Of a stretch of 64,000 nt of DNA, positions 48,535-61,445 are shown piece after piece. The stretch lies in contig NC_083599.1 of assembly GCF_020882245.1 (NCBI RefSeq), positions 69,919,745 to 69,983,744 on the forward strand, written 5' to 3'. This DNA comes from Rhopalosiphum padi. Lineage: Eukaryota > Arthropoda > Insecta > Hemiptera > Aphididae. How positions within the stretch are numbered: position 1 is the first letter of the stretch; each line of letters starts with the position of its first letter. The translations under genes were made by a program, and so were the position numbers. A model generated the notes under the pieces. It saw nothing but the letters and a program-made list of their open reading frames with translations, ran no database searches and was not told where the DNA came from.

Positions 48535-51500
48535 TAATAGAATTATAGAAACATTTTATGAGAAATAATAAAAAAAAAATTATTAGAAAGTTTTTTTTTT
48601 GTATTTGTGATTTTACAAACCAAATTTGAGAAAATTTGGACAATTGCAGTGGTATTTTAACGGAGCAACGGAAAAGGCGTGCGTTAGATATGGCAGTTCA
48701 CATAGTCACATGCTACTATAAATCAATCTAGATGATAATGTACGTTGAAAAAACAAATGTTGTGCGTTCATAAAACATAAATAAAACACAATACCATTTT
48801 ATTATGATGAATTTTATTATTTCGAACAATACAGTTGCAGCTTATTAAATTCAACGAAGATTCATAGTAAATATTATTATTCATATTAATATTATTAGCT
48901 TCGTATAAACCTACGGGGTAATTATTTTTTTCAACAATATTCTATGCTTACTGCCTACGTAATATAACAACGTATATGTGAAATCGTCAGAAATGTATTC
49001 TGCTTTGGAACACAAAATTATAAATGAATGTTGTTTTTTAAAAAATAATCACTTGCCAAACCTAATGATAAAATTAATAATAATAAATATATGTTATGTC
49101 GTAATGACTTTAATTATTTAAGTATAATAATGTATTCTTGCATATAATTTAACCGAAAACATTACTCCATATGTAATATGTACCTATAACAACAATAAAT
49201 TGAAATTTTAAGAATATTTTTCTAAAAAAAAAATAAAATTGATGACAAACATCAATTTATTTATAACATTGATTAATTTTACAAAAAAAAATATTTATAC
49301 ACACTTAATTGATTCTGTTGTCTATTTTAATATTAAAATATAATATAGAAATATATTTCATTCCGTATTAAATTAAAAATTACCGGCTGTACTATTTGAC
49401 TGCGTGTAATCAAAATAACATTATTAATTTGTTCATTGAATTTGAATTAAAAGCTAGTACTTTAAACTACTATCAGCAATTGAAATTAAATAAATATGTC
49501 ACCGTAAAACCGTGTCTATTATGATATACATCCGTAATCTACATTCTACAGTTCTACACCGTTCTAAATCTATATTTCGTCTCTATTAAGACATAATATT
49601 GAATTGTCTGATTATTGTTACCGAATACTAAAGGTAGTATAGAGTGATTAAAAATTGCTGCAAAATTTTTTATTAATTTAAAACCACGGGTAATGTCAAA
49701 TGCATAATATTTAGAAATTAATAAATAAATTAGAAAAATTATCTTAAGATCTAACATTTATTTAGAATATTATCGATGTATTTGTAACCTAACAAAATTG
49801 TCGTATTAAACTAAACATATTACTAAATATAATATACTTAAATAACTACACAAATTATATTCTAATTTTAAATTCGTAAAAATTATTTATATTCATACCT
49901 AAAATTTGAAAATATAGTATAAGGTTCTTAAATAATAAATATAAATAATAAATAATGTATAAATGTATGTTATTTTTAAACAGTCAAATATATTATACCT
50001 TTTTATGTTTATAGAAATTTGATATTTAACTTTGGTCAAAGTTATAAGTACCTATATAATATAAGATGAGATAATATTTATTGCCAAAAAGATAGATAAA
50101 ATACATATAAAATTAATTAATTATATTACAAATTGTTTTGCCCAATTCACCACTGACGAAGTACCTTGTATTGGTGATATTACTGATATTGGAGTTTTCT
50201 AAATCAGTAAATCATATACATAATACATAATACATTTAATTTAGAGTTGGTTTACAGGTTTATATGTTGGTTATTTAATAATTTTAGCTAGAATATAGTC
50301 TAATGATATTCAAAATATTAAAATATGCACGTTTTATAAATCAATTATATATTTACAAAGATCATAAGTAATTATCTGCCTAACTTTTGATGTACCTATT
50401 ATTATTTATGTAGTATGATGGTGTATAATGAATAGTATAAGAAATAAAAAAATAAAATCAATGAAAAGTAAAGAAAACAGACAAATAAACAAATAAACAA
50501 AAATAAACTATGTAGAACAAAATAAAATATAAATAAATATAAATATAAATGAAGAATAATGTTATTGTGTTGTAATTAAAAAATATTATTTGCGGAGACT
50601 TGACATTTGTATATACTTGTTTACGAATAGAGATAAATGACCAATAATAATAATAGCCAATAAGCCGTTTGGGCGTAATAAAATATATATATAAAAATAT
50701 AAAATATAAATTAGTCAATACATAATAAGTAATTTAATATTTATATTATTAAATACGTCAAAAATGAATATAAAATATTTAAATATACAAATTTTTTATC
50801 ATTTAAAATATTAAAATTAAAAATATCGAAAACAAATTTTTAATTATTATTATAATAGGCACGCCAACAATTAAAATACAATATTAAACATAGTTATTTT
50901 TACAAATAACATTTATTATATAATACGCCCAAAATATATATTAAATATCTAAAAAGTTTTTAATGTCCAAAATAGTTATTTATATTATCTTATGTTATTA
51001 TATTAAAAAATGATTAACAAATTATATTAATGCAGAGAAATATTATAGTTATATTATGAACATAATATCAATGGTCTTATAATTTATAAAGAACTATTAA
51101 TTTTTTATATACCGATAATATCGATCTGTTATAATAATATTATTTTAAATTTTAGATACTACAAATATTTTTATTGATTTATACGAATACATATATTTTT
51201 TTACGTCTAAACGACTAAACGGCTACATCTATTTGTCCTATTTATTATTATTATTTATTATATTTTATATACTCACAGTGATATGAATGACATGCAATAT
51301 GCATACCTATAATCTATAAAAATATTAAAATCCATTCAGTGTTCTACAGAAAGTCGACATTGACTCAAAAATGTTAAACATTAAAGATTGTTAGGTATAT
51401 GATATAAATGTATACATTATATACAATATTATACTAGTTAGTATTGATAATTTAATAAATAAAATGTTTTTGGAAAAAAATAATTCAAGCTACTGTATAC

Positions 51501-52405
51501 CAGGTAATAGTAAAATAAGTTTCTATATTAGTAATACAAATTATATAAATAATATATAAACTTATCATTAAATATTATTAGTAATATATATACTGACTGA
51601 TCGTCTTCGGACAGCAGTATCATTTTCAAAATTGACCTTCCTCTTTTCGACCAAAAATGATAAAATAGTTTCCTTTTTTCGCCTAAAAATAATTGCATTC
51701 TTGTTTAACATTTTGGAAAATACTGTCTCAAAATTAGTTTAAAAAAGCCATTTGGCATAACCCAGAGAGCATCACGGGGAGGCGGCTTCTATTACTCTAC
51801 GAAAATTTATTTTTAATAGTTTTTTTTTCAAATTGTAACAAAGATAAACTACTGAAACATTCTTGGCCAATTGTTATTCGCAGATATGTTTTTAAGCGCC
51901 GTAAACACGAAAAGCTTCTTTCACACAACGCAGTATTCGTAGGAATTGTTAAAAATGTTTTTGGCAACAAGAACATTTATTTATATTTATTATAAATTAT
52001 TTACTTACAATTATCTATAGTATTACCTACGAATATAGTTGATTAATAATAACATAATTATTACGTAACGTGATGTATTTAATATTTTTATCATTTGTTC
52101 AGTACTATATTATTATCTTTTATCAAACAATAATTTAGAATTATATTTTTATCGAATTTGGAGTTCAGTTTATTCCAGCAGGTGCAAACGTACATCTTTG
52201 CACCTGCTATATATTGCCAGGGGATACAAGTGCTGCACCCCCATATATAAGCCATTGATAGGTAATAATAACTAAATATATACTATGGTTAAATATTTTC
52301 TTTAAGCGCAGATTGTAAAGAATTATTTTTATGTGCCATCATTCTGACGGTTAAACGTTCACATGGGGTGTATTATTACTATTATTATTTATTGTTATAA
52401 TCGTT
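48535..52405. other. Long AT-rich gene-free stretch
   Basis: Nearly 3.9 kb with no frame, repeat pair or RNA gene that I can support. Confidence 0.45.
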
Positions 52406-52421
52406 AGTGTTATTTTCGAAA

Positions 52422-52736
52422 ATGGCTGGGCACCGGCTCCCTATTGTCCCTATAAGCCGGCGTGCATGTGTTCGTGCACGCAGCGCGTTGTTTTCGTGTT
52501 TATTCGTTTTATTATATATGTGTCAGATACACGCTAGCCGATGCACGTGCAGCGTAGATCTCGTAAGTACCCACCCTAAAAACCGGTCAGTGTATTCTGC
52601 CTCTCCATCAATAATTTACAAGTCGGCGTCTTGTTGTCGTACACCCCTCAACAAAGACTATCGAGGAAATAACTGGTCGCCGCCGCCAAATGCTTCGTGT
52701 AAACCCAAGGACAAGTTCCAAATTCCAACACATTGA
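52422..52736 (+). CDS. Candidate small secreted protein (or its first exon)
   Basis: Not recognised. The frame starts ATG at 52422 (MAGHRLPIVPISRRACVRA) and runs to TGA at 52736, 104 codons. A basic N-terminus precedes a hydrophobic core, LFSCLFVLLYMC (residues about 24-35), then QIHASRCTCSV, so a signal peptide with cleavage after HAS is plausible. The C-terminal part has SASCCRTPL and PPPNASCKP. Composition is GC-richer than the surroundings, supporting a real gene. A strong donor-like ctc|gtaagt at 52561 could instead end the first exon there, in which case the rest is intronic. No downstream exon in a compatible phase was identified with confidence. Confidence 0.35.
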   Translation: MAGHRLPIVPISRRACVRARSALFSCLFVLLYMCQIHASRCTCSVDLVSTHPKNRSVYSASPSIIYKSASCCRTPLNKDYRGNNWSPPPNASCKPKDKFQIPTH

Positions 52737-53640
52737 ATCCGTATATTTTTGTCCGTTCATTTTTGACCCTCGTTCACATAATTTATATACTATATAGAAA
52801 CATGAAAAAAACGACTTGGCCCATCCCACGCTACAACTCAACGAGACGGTTTAATAATAATATTATTTCATATTGTATACATTTATTAAAACGTAGAAGC
52901 GTTAACAGAAAAAACAAGAAACAAACTAAAGATATTATAATATCAACTTATAATTATATAAATTATAAATTATTATAATTACTTGATAATAAGGTGATGG
53001 TGTGATATTAAATTGTGTCGAGTCATAATTTGATCGAAACAGCAACTAATTTATAAGTATGGCACATTGGCACCATTGGCATGAATTGTCGGGTTAATAA
53101 TAAATAATAATAATCATAAATTAACGAACGTGTTGAATTGTTAGATGTATATATTAATATGTGAGTCGGCAGTCCGAACAGATAACATATTAATACGTAT
53201 ACCTCGTAAAAATGCTGATGCCGATCTTTTGATTAGCTGTTTTTGCCCCCGCAGTGGTGATGGTAGATCTGGTAATTATGCTCATCGTATTTGTAGCTAT
53301 AGGTTGTAGGACACTTTGTACAGTCGGTCACCCGGAAAAAATGAAAACCCCGGACAGCTTGTACTATTTCAGGTAAAAAAAAATGTCGAGACTTACATTG
53401 CTGGTCTATTGTACCAGCCCTCTATTTTGTATTTGGTTCTAGGTAGATTTTCTTTAATACGATCAAAACAGTTTCAGATTTAATGGAAACAATTTAGGCA
53501 TTCATTATATGTATATTAAATTATAATAATTTAAATGTTAAAAATACTAATTATTAAATATTGAATTTTATATTAAATTGTTAATACATTACTTAACCTT
53601 ATACAACTATACATATAGCCAAATAATTATCGCCAATATT
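52737..53640. other. Mostly empty; one possible exon at 53255-53376
   Basis: A frame bounded by ttgcccccgcag and cag|gtaaaa encodes a hydrophobic stretch (VDLVIMLIVFVAIGCRTLCT) followed by HPEKMKTPDSLYYF, which could be a single exon with a membrane segment. Its phase does not join to the exon at 52422-52560. Unproven. Confidence 0.25.
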
Positions 53641-53645
53641 GATAA

Positions 53646-53763
53646 GCGACGAATTGACGCGCGACCAAATGTAGTATGCGTCAAAATGACGTGCGGCGAA
53701 ATGTACGCGTACAATTGTCGGGCGTCCAAATAACTGTGACGAATTGACGCGCGACCAAATGAC
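53646..53763. repeat. Array of gacgaattgacgcgcgacc, about 30-bp period
   Basis: Four diverged units at about 53646, 53678, 53707 and 53736; the first and last share gacgaattgacgcgcgacca exactly, the second is gtcaaaatgacgtgcggcg and the third is more diverged. Unit length is about 26 bp. CpG-rich in an AT-rich region. Confidence 0.75.
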
Positions 53764-54385
53764 GCATATCCCTCATACAAAATAAATGTATCTATGCTTA
53801 ACATTGTTATTTATTTCTAAAAAGAAAAACTTATGAGGAATTTGGCCTTAAATTTTAAAATCTTATGTACTTGTGGAAATATGGAATCAATAATTAAAAT
53901 GTAAAAGTCTTATGATTATATTAAATAACAAAATATTTAAGCGGTGCTAAAGATGCCAGATGGCAATAGCCAACGATAACTTAATATAATTAATTTAAAG
54001 AGCTTTGTACTAAATTTTCTAATTGCTATTTCATTGAACGTAAATATACTTTTTAATCTAATTTAATTGAGGAACGTGAAGAGGTTTAAAGTTGTTTGTG
54101 AAATATTATACATTAATAAGATCAATCAAAAAATATTTTATATTCGTAAATATTATCAATTTAAACATGACGGCTGGTTTCACTGGTTTTTTAGCATGAT
54201 TTACAATTAGGATTTCTATTTGTCTTATAGTTCTTATGCAAGTACTAGCTGATATCGTGTTGTTGTGTAGAATTAATATGAAAGGCAAATAAATCGTCGA
54301 ATACCTAGAGAAATTAATGTCGAATGTAAGTTTAACCTGTATAGTGTCACTGTGTTAGTTAGTAAAGTGTGTTGGTCCACGAATA
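53764..54385. other. AT-rich DNA, no gene seen
   Basis: No supportable feature. Confidence 0.4.
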
Positions 54386-56240
54386 AGCCTTAAACATGAT
54401 GAGTGGACCAGACGGCTAGTTGTTGTATGGATACATGGTTTTAAAAATCATCGAAATATAAACACGAATCGACTATAAAATCACACACTCGTAAAAAAAA
54501 AACACTATGCAATACATAATTCAAAATAAAAAATAAAATAATATAATATTCACCGGTTTTTTGTGGTTTGATAAAAACTATAGGCACCTATTATAGACTT
54601 TAATAATATATATAATATTAATAATACGTATAGAGCAGACTTTGAGTTGTGTCTGACACTTAGATAGGTCATTAACCTAAATTGATAATGGAATACTATC
54701 AAAACTGACGATTTTCGAAATAAATACGATTGTTGTATACAGAAAATGGTAGAATAAAATAATATGTGCAACCGTTTCGTATGCGGTGGTGCACAGTTTA
54801 CTTATACATATTATGTTCGAAAGCGTTCAAAACTCGTAGAGAATTATCTCCTAACGGTGGCCTTTGGCCCAGTTAATATCAAAATACTTTTTAGGATTTG
54901 GAAAACAAGTCTGTTGCTATTGATTATCAAATACATTTAAACATGTACTATATATACATATTAATATTATACACAATCGCACTAGGCTATACATACTTTA
55001 AAAATTAAAACTTGTTTCGATTCCGTGTTAACAGTTTATATGATTTTAAATTAAACGAAAAACCGATAGCGTGTTTAATACACGTCCAGGATATATATCT
55101 GTATTGATTCTGTATAATGAATAAACAGTCTGTATTTTTTCTACACGCCAAAAAAAATATAGTTTTAAGGAAAAATGTCAAACTAACGGCCGGATGTAGG
55201 TATTGTGTATACATTTACACATCTGGACAGATGGTATACGCATTATTACTTTGTGTGTTCGAAAATCGACCATCACAGCAGGGTGGTATTTGACCGATGT
55301 ATTATGTGACATATTTTCACTAAGTAAGTCTGCAGTGGCGTCGCAGAAACGACGTTTTTATAAACATTCTGTATAGGCACCAATGGGCATATTATTACAG
55401 TTTATATAACAACAATGAGTAGGTAGGTGTCTTATAATGAATTTTTCCGGTCAAAATTAATAATCAATAATAGATTTAATAATATAATACGTATATATCT
55501 TATCATGCTCATCGTATCTATTGATACGTTTTGATCATTTGTAACGCGTCTAGACAACAAATGACCACTGTGAATTGAATATATACATATCTATTGGTGA
55601 CACACCCGTAGAAACGATATCGCAGATAGGACAGATATTTTATATAATATTATCAAAAATCACGTTTTGTGTGAAACACCAAGGAATGTGATATCTTTAA
55701 ATCGCATGCCCTTATGGTATAAACAAAAATGTACATTCGATTTCCATTATAAATAGAGCGGAAATGACTTCGTTTATTATACATTAAGTATGGTTCGGTG
55801 AGGTACCACTACGACACTATACCTATATTGTAATAACAGTGGGATTTTAATACACACATTTAATACGATAATAATATGATCGAATCGCAGTGTGCAGTAT
55901 ATAACCTTTTTTTAACAACTGGCGTCGGTCGTCGCAATGGTACGGCATTTATGTTCTATATTATACCTATATAATATATTTATATATTACATTAAGCGAG
56001 TGCATTATTATGTGCTTCATTTATGAATTTATACTTAGAAATGCTCACAGCAAATACGTCTATATTTATGTATTAAGAATTTATTTATATATCAAATTCA
56101 TAAATTAATAATATCATAAAACGCGAAAATTGAACCGGGGATATCAAAAAAATATATAAAAAAAAGTACATTTATTTACCTCTATATCTGTATTGCAGTC
56201 AGCTGAAACGTAAGTGAAATCCAAAATTATTTAAGTAATG
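54386..56240 (+). repeat. Tandem duplication, unit 1
   Basis: Two blocks align with unit 2: 54386-54935 with 56433-57017 (tacatggttttaaaaatcat, ggtagaataaaataatatgtg, ggatttggaaaacaagtctg) and 55655-56240 with 58565-59110 (gaaacaccaaggaatgtg, cattcgatttccattata, gtattgcagtcagct). The middle differs. No coding frame. Confidence 0.75.
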
Positions 56241-56698
56241 AGCAACGATTGCAGCAGCCAGCAATTCTTCAAGCGTGGGACATTTGCTGGTTGACAAAAG
56301 TTCCAAGTGGCGGCGTATACATATCTCTAGTTTTCGCACTTCGTCGATATTATAATATTGGTCCTGCGAAATGATCTGAGCCTATAGTTAATGGTTACTA
56401 TGTCATTTGATGAAGTTAATTGGTGCTCTAAAGCCTTAAATGTTGGCCCAACTAAAGTTGGCTAGGCGGCTAGCTGTTGTATAAATACATGGTTTTAAAA
56501 ATCATCGAAATAAATGAAAATCGTATCTAAAATCTCACACTCATAAAATACAAAAAAAAAAACATTATGTAATACAATAATCAAAATAAAAATGAAATAA
56601 TAATATCAAAACAGACAATTTTTGAAATAAATATACGGTTGTTGTATACAGCAGATGGTAGAATAAAATAATATGTGCCAGCGTTTCGTATGTTTTTG

Positions 56699-56891
56699 CA
56701 GTGGCATATCCAGAATTTTTTTAGGGGGGGGGGGGGGTGGCACACACTGTCTAAAAATGTATAAGATATATTGTAATATACGTTCATGTATACAAATAAA
56801 TATAAATCCATAAAACAAAAAAAATAGTAAATACGGTATATTACAAGGAGGGGGCATGGCCCCTGTGGCCGCTCCCCTGGATACGCCACTG
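56699..56891. mobile_element. hAT MITE, 193 bp, with G-run
   Basis: Ends CAGTGGCATATCCAG and CTGGATACGCCACTG (inverse, one mismatch). It contains a run of about 14 G near 56727. Target duplication is not preserved. Unit 1 of the tandem duplication lacks the element. Confidence 0.7.
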
Positions 56892-57017
56892 CCTACATAT
56901 TATGTTTGAAAGTGTTCAGATCTCGTAGAGAATTATCACAACACTGTGACATTTGGCCCGGTTAATATCAAAACACTTTTTGGGATTTGGAAAACAAGTC
57001 TGGTGCTACTGATTATC

Positions 57018-57685
57018 GGGGAATCGTAAATTCCTACACGAGAGTAACAAGTAGACAATTACATACGTTAATTCCTACATATGTAATGTGTAAGTTCCTA
57101 CACGAAAAAAAAAAGGTACGTATGTTAGTTCCTACACGGCGGAATACAGGTATCTATGTTAGTTCCTACACGACGAAAGACAGGTACTTGTGTAAGTTCC
57201 TACACGATAAAAAAAGGTACATGTGTAAGTTCCTACACTAGGAATATTATAAATTATCAATCTACGTCTATAAAATACTTAAAATTATTAAATATTATAT
57301 AGAATGCCTTATTTGTATATTTTTTTTTACAATAAATGACGAATTATTATTATATTATTACAATTATTATTTTTAAAATTATTAAATTGATAATATTTAT
57401 AAGGTAAATTATTAAATATTATAAAGAATTATATATTATATAGAATAAAGGGTTAAAATTTATGACAGTATTAGAATATGATATAACTAATATTAGATTG
57501 ATAACTTATAACATACTTTGTGTAGGAACTTGCACGCGTACCTTTTTTTACCGTGTAGGAACTTACACATGTACCTGTTTTTTTACTGTGTAGGAACTTA
57601 CACATGTACCTTATTTTATCGTGTAGGAACTAACATATGTATCTTGTTTACCTGCTAGGTCTCGTGTAGGAACTTACATTCGCCC
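57018..57685. mobile_element. Element of inverted 34-bp repeat arrays
   Basis: Left arm has ttcctaca at 57031, 57072, 57095, 57129, 57163, 57197 and 57230; the unit is about gtaagttcctacacga followed by an A-run and ggtac. Right arm has the inverse gtaggaa at 57532, 57555, 57590, 57623 and 57666. The outermost units match best as terminal repeats (gaatcgtaaattcctacacg against gaatgtaagttcctacacg in reverse). The centre (57240-57530) is AT-rich and non-coding. Absent from unit 1 of the tandem duplication. Confidence 0.85.
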
Positions 57686-58051
57686 AGAGCAGTAACCTGG
57701 TATAATTAATATAGAATATAGAAAAGAAAAGCCCCTCTGGCTCCACAATAATAATTAAATATTTAGGAAGATAGCCCTTTTGGCTCGACAGTAATAAATA
57801 ATAATGTATAATAATATAGTAATAATAACAATGTAAAAAAATAACTCACGGCTTTTTCGGTATCTGGTGAACCGGGTGAACTGCTGGCCAGCCACTACCT
57901 ATGCCTATAATACACAAAATAAAATACACAATTACAACAATATAAATGGATAATTATGACGCTGAGTATAATATACGTGATATTAATACGATATGAGGGT
58001 GGCAATTCGCGCACACGTATATAAAATAGAAAATATTAACAAAGATATGGG

Positions 58052-58221
58052 CAATGGCGTATATAAGACTATAGTCTCAAATAATGCAGCTGCATGGGTT
58101 GTCATAACTTTAATTTTTAGGGAAGCTAAAAATTAAATTTTTTAGAACACACTTTGCTCTGTAAGTGGGTGTCTATTTTTTGGTGTTGCATGGCCTTTTA
58201 AAAAACCTATATACGCCACTG
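58052..58221. mobile_element. hAT MITE, 170 bp
   Basis: Ends CAATGGCGTATATAAG and CCTATATACGCCACTG are inverse with two mismatches. Target duplication weak (gatatggg/gataatgt). Confidence 0.6.
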
Positions 58222-58414
58222 GATAATGTGATCAGCGCCCACGCAATAAAATATAAAAAGTATAATAAAAAACGGCAATTTGTGCATTTAAATTAAATAT
58301 TATTTGCAAAATAATTAATATTGACAAAATTTGCGACGGCCGTGTTAAAATACGTGGTGTGGTGAGCCGGCGGCGGCAGATATCACGCCGATACGTAATT
58401 CCTGTATATATATA

Positions 58415-58463
58415 GTGTGTGTGTCTGTGTGTCTGTGTGTCTGTGTGTGTGTGTGTGTGTGTG
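58415..58463. repeat. (GT)n microsatellite with CT interruptions
   Basis: gtgtgtgt blocks separated by three ctgtgtgt steps, then a pure GT run. Confidence 0.9.
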
Positions 58464-59145
58464 ACTGAGTGTCGATCGGCTGTTCCTCCGTGACCGATAG
58501 TATATTATAATTTATATTATATTATTTTATTTTATTAGATTATAATGTTACGGCGGCAACAATTATTAAAAATCACGTATTTTGTGAAACACCAAGGAAT
58601 GTGGTATCTTTAAATCACATGCCCTTAAATGGTGAAAAAGAAAATGTACATTCGATTTCCATTATATATAGAGCGGAAATGCCTTAATTTATTATACATT
58701 AAGACGTATGCATTATATTTAATTAAACAACAGTCGAATTATAATGGACACATAATTTAATACGATAATAATATGATCGAACTTCAGCGTACGTAGCCTA
58801 TATTTTTCAACTGACGTCTGTTGTTATAATGATAATGGTACGACGTTTGAGTTCTATATTATATATTTATATATTATATTAAGTGAGTACATCATTATGT
58901 ATTTATGTGCATTATGTATGAATTTATATTTAGAAATGATCGCAGAAAATACGTCTATATTAAGTACTTATTGAGTATTTTTTTATATTGAATTCGTATA
59001 TTAATAATATTGTATCGGAAATATTATAAATATATATAAAAATTATTTATTTACCTCTTTATATGTATTGCAGTCAGCTAAAACGTAAGCAAAATCCAAA
59101 ATTATTTAAGTGATGAATAATGACTGCAGGAGTGCAGGCTGCAGA

Positions 59146-59779
59146 ATGTAGCCAGAAATACTTTAGGTGCACGTGAGGCATAAGTATAACTATATAAGGT
59201 ACCTATATAATGCCAAAATTATAATCGGTATTGATATTTGTCATATTTGATGCTTCCTATCATAATTAGATATCCTGAATGGCTGGATTCGTGTCTGTCT
59301 AAGATCTATCGGTATTAACTTACATGTTATAAATTATATTATTACACGATTATTCTCAGTTGGGGCCCAGTATTTCATTATATGAAATTAAAATTAATTA
59401 AATAAATAAAATTTAATAATAATAAATAATAATAATACAATCTATATATTATAAATTATAAAATTTTATATTTGATGTATTTGAAAAAAATTAGTTCAAC
59501 TAACTGTAGTATCACTACTAATAGTAAGATGGTGAATAAATGTTGCCATACTGTATCTAATGATACGTTTTTTGTGTGCGATGATTGATCACTAAATTAT
59601 GCACATGCATTGCAACACTACAAACACATGAAGAAGTATACACTTCAACACTTGAAACCTATATAACACAGCAAAACGACTTTACCGGTTTTAAAATAAT
59701 AAGCATATCATTTTTTATTTTATGTATATATATAAAAAAGTATTTATGATGAGCACATAATACTATGTAATAATCGTCG
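59146..59779. other. AT-rich DNA, no gene seen
   Basis: No supportable feature. Confidence 0.4.
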
Positions 59780-59787
59780 TCCTATAT

Positions 59788-59995
59788 CAGGGGCGGCCAA
59801 ACGGTCGATCGCGGGAAATTTCAAAGTCGATCATGTTAGAATTTATTTTTAAGGCCACGCGCACGAAAATTAATCGAGGTTGTAGTGAACAAATTGTCGA
59901 TAAGTTTTATCTGTATAATTTTCTATGGAAGTCAATCCTCATAGGTAAAGTATATTTTTAATAGATCGTGACTAAAAAAAGTTTAGCCACTCTTG
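59788..59995. mobile_element. hAT MITE, 208 bp
   Basis: Left end CAGGGGCGGCCAAAC; the right end aaaaagtttagccactcttg is its imperfect inverse. Flanks tcctatat (59780-59787) and tcgtatat (59996-60003) match at 7 of 8. No ORF. Confidence 0.75.
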
Positions 59996-60003
59996 TCGTA
60001 TAT

Positions 60004-60589
60004 AATGATTAATAGTAAATGTGTTTTATTAATAATATAATATTTTTTTTCTCTTATTTATATTATAATCTATTTATCTATAAGCATTAACCGGTTATGA
60101 TCTTAGGTCAAAGTATACTAAAGTCTAAAAGTAAACAAAGTAAATAGGATATATAATATGAATTTTATTTCTTTAATATTACTGAATTATAAATATATAT
60201 TTGTATAATAATAAAATAATAACTTGTAACAAATATGTAACAGAACTCAAAAATTTTGTGAAAAGTTTATTTTAATTTTAGTTATATTTTCAGGTTAGAT
60301 TTATTCGTTTAAATTATTTATTTAGTATTTAGTATTATTTAGTCATTAGAATGTACAAATAAATGGTGTGATATTACGTCTTTAGTAATATAGTTATGAC
60401 GAAAGGTGGATTCAAAAATCGGATAGGTATTTATTTATCTTTATCCATATCTTTATTTTCAGTAAAAATATAATAGTTAGGTACAAAATATTTAAACAAA
60501 TAAATAATAATAATAATATATTACTGAGTTATTATGTAACATTTATAAATATAATATATTATATATACTTATATACGATATACCTATAT
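60004..60589. other. AT-rich DNA, no gene seen
   Basis: No supportable feature. Confidence 0.4.
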
Positions 60590-61445
60590 CAATTCCTCTT
60601 AATATAAAATATTTTTCAGTAATATAAAACCGAACGCTATTGGGTTGTTATTAGTTATTACTTTATTAGTAAATTATCAAAATGTCAATATTTCCCGAAT
60701 ATCTAAATTTTGACGTTTGTCCATTGGTGGAATGATTACCGATTGGTGGTAGTAATATTATTATAGTTTGCAAATTAAGTTGAAATATTGTCAATTACCT
60801 ATTATTTTATTTTATAAAAATTATAAACATTCGTCTATTCGTTTGCTCACTGCTTCATGTTTATTGTCCATCGAGATTCGAGATCATCGGAGTATTATTT
60901 AATGTTTATCGGGTTTATCCATTTCGTATTTATTAGCTGGAGCTACCTAACAAATAGAAGCCTAAAGTGCAACTGTCTCAAAGGTATGTAATTTATTGAT
61001 TTAATGATATATTTTATATTATCATTTATATTATATACAATAAAAAAAATTATACTAAAATTTAATACAGTATCTTCTTATAGGTACCATTGACAATACT
61101 AGCTACTGCTTTAATACAACATTTTGTGGTAATACAATTATTGTATCCAATATCCAATGTATTTTTCAATTTTCTACAACTGCATTTATTTGACAGTTAG
61201 AATTTATTGATTTTTAATATTATTAACTAAATATATCTACTAAAAAAAATACTTAACTAGGTAATATCAAAATAATTATTATAACATTTAAGAGCAATAT
61301 TCCAAAATATTAAAATAAGAGTTATGAATTTATGATGCACCTTACTTGTACCATAAGAGGAAATTTTTAACATTTTATTTGAACAAAATGTATTAATTTC
61401 CAAGGGAGTTTAAACTACTCTACCTAGTTAGGTCAAAATGTACTA
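60590..61445 (+). repeat. Dispersed repeat, copy 2 (partner 7660-9450)
   Basis: Same orientation as copy 1 and lacking both insertions of copy 1, so it preserves their empty sites (tctcaaag at about 60977; tatattata near 61026). No MULE coding sequence is found upstream here. It carries a 45-bp stretch (60928-60972) absent from copy 1. Confidence 0.75.

Larger units (their letters stand above)
56433..59145 (+). repeat. Tandem duplication, unit 2
   Basis: Longer than unit 1 because it carries a hAT MITE (56699-56891), the arrayed element (57018-57685), another hAT MITE (58052-58221) and a microsatellite. It lacks about 80 bp present in unit 1 near 54560-54680. Confidence 0.75.
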
